In this document: positions 5,637 through 6,103 of the stretch, one piece after another
How the letters are laid out: the number at the start of each line of letters is the position of its first letter
Numbering within the stretch: the first letter of the stretch is position 1
Assembly: GCA_033763635.1 (NCBI GenBank)
Contig: JANRKG010000112.1
Location: 1-6,103, forward strand
Length of the DNA stretch: 6,103 bases
Source: JANRKG01 sp033763635
GTDB taxonomy: Bacteria; Cyanobacteriota; Cyanobacteriia; GCF-001939115
Direction of reading: 5' to 3'
Translations under genes and position numbers: made by a program
The notes under the pieces: model-generated
Database searches by the model: none
Told to the model about the DNA's origin: nothing
Seen by the model: the letters and a program-made list of their open reading frames with translations, nothing else

Positions 5637-6103
5637 ATACGGAACGGTTTGTTGATGCCCTCAGTGAGTGTAATCTCAACCCGACGGAGATTGCTGATAT
5701 CTTGTGGCTTGCATTGCGACAACCGCCAAGAGAACCTGAACCTGAATTCAATGAAGATATAGGTAATGCTGCTGCTGCTGGGCAGGGAACTGTCAGTGAA
5801 ACGGGTAGTGGCTTAACAGACAACGGCAAGGCTGGTGACAGAGAGGAAAGGGGGGATGGCACACCTCAGGAAGACTCTGATAACCAGCCCTTTGATATTG
5901 CATCTGAGCCTCCAGCGGGTAAACTCCCCCCCAAAACCCTACCGATTTCTGTCCCTGATGCTAAGTTCCTTGAAGCAACGTTACCGATCGTCCGTGCTCT
6001 AAGGCCCATCCTGAAGCGGGTAGACTCTACGACAGTTCAACGCATGGACGAAGGTGCGACAGCCGATCGCATTGCCGAAACCGATATTTGGTCTCCAGTG
6101 ATG
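5633..6103 (+). CDS. SAV_2336 N-terminal-domain protein, expected vWA-like partner (partial, 3' end missing)
   Basis: The first 157 residues are present and the frame is open to the window end. Residues 4-31 (ERFVDALSECNLNPTEIADILWLALR) match the SAV_2336 N-terminal homology domain: a short helix-turn-helix-like unit with a conserved ALxxxxLxxTxxEIADxLWLA pattern. A low-complexity acidic, Pro/Gly-rich linker follows (32-100), then PISVPDA (104-110), RALRPILKRV (121-130) and DEGATADRIAET (139-150), which precede a vWA-like or catalytically reduced domain in relatives; that part lies beyond the window. The start is a GTG at 5633 in a GTGA overlap with the MoxR stop, which implies translational coupling; GAGG at 5619-5622 lies 10 bases upstream as a modest ribosome binding site. 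As the third gene of the unit it should be the vWA-type partner of the MoxR ATPase. The domain call is good; the vWA portion is predicted, not seen. Confidence 0.82.
   Translation, partial: MNTERFVDALSECNLNPTEIADILWLALRQPPREPEPEFNEDIGNAAAAGQGTVSETGSGLTDNGKAGDREERGDGTPQEDSDNQPFDIASEPPAGKLPPKTLPISVPDAKFLEATLPIVRALRPILKRVDSTTVQRMDEGATADRIAETDIWSPVM

Noticed and set aside
1..6103. CRISPR array, tRNA, rRNA, insertion sequence, DGR template repeat or reverse transcriptase
   Set aside because: No regularly spaced repeats, no tRNA-like or rRNA segments, no transposase or RT motifs, and no second adenine-rich copy of the 1536-1625 segment were seen on either strand.

Overview
The window comes from a cyanobacterium. 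The HIP1 octamer GCGATCGC occurs six times exactly (359, 687, 1492, 3910, 4773, 4863), against about 0.1 expected by chance in 6.1 kb. CGATCG cores are scattered throughout, and the first gene belongs to DUF4278, a small-protein family I know almost only from cyanobacteria. The chromosome or plasmid and the genus cannot be told from the sequence.

Layout. (1) Positions 12-188, minus strand: a 58-residue DUF4278 protein, out of frame with the longer ORF that overlaps it. (2) 189-809: poorly coding sequence with one doubtful acidic ORF (441-797, +) in the same frame as the next gene. (3) 810-1652, +: a compact FGE-sulfatase/C-type-lectin-fold protein. It lacks one of the two catalytic cysteines, and its C-terminal variable segment looks like a diversity-generating retroelement (DGR) target. 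(4) 1724-2278, minus: a four-helix membrane protein convergent with (3). (5) 2279-2431: an AT-rich divergent promoter region with two adjacent inverted repeats. (6) 2432-4408, +: a vWA-MoxR-associated protein (VMAP) with an N-terminal nucleoside-phosphorylase-like domain, an alpha-helical middle and a VMAP-C domain. (7) 4413-5636, +: a MoxR-type AAA+ ATPase. (8) 5633 to the window end, +: the N-terminal part of a SAV_2336-type protein, expected to continue into a vWA-like domain.

Genes 6-8 are packed (4-base gap, then a 4-base GTGA overlap) and form the core of the NTP-dependent VMAP-MoxR-vWA ternary conflict system described computationally by Kaur, Burroughs, Iyer and Aravind (eLife 2020). 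By inference, the MoxR ATPase and the vWA/SAV_2336 partner form a switch that controls the VMAP. The phosphorylase-like domain would be the effector; related domains in Detocs, some CBASS and AVAST systems cleave ATP and so starve infected cells. The FGE-fold protein next door is a plausible hypervariable sensor, and the four-helix protein a membrane-associated partner. The core architecture is known. What deserves attention here is the combination of a PNP-type effector VMAP, a putatively retroelement-diversified lectin-fold protein and a membrane protein in one locus. No reverse transcriptase or template repeat is visible in the window.
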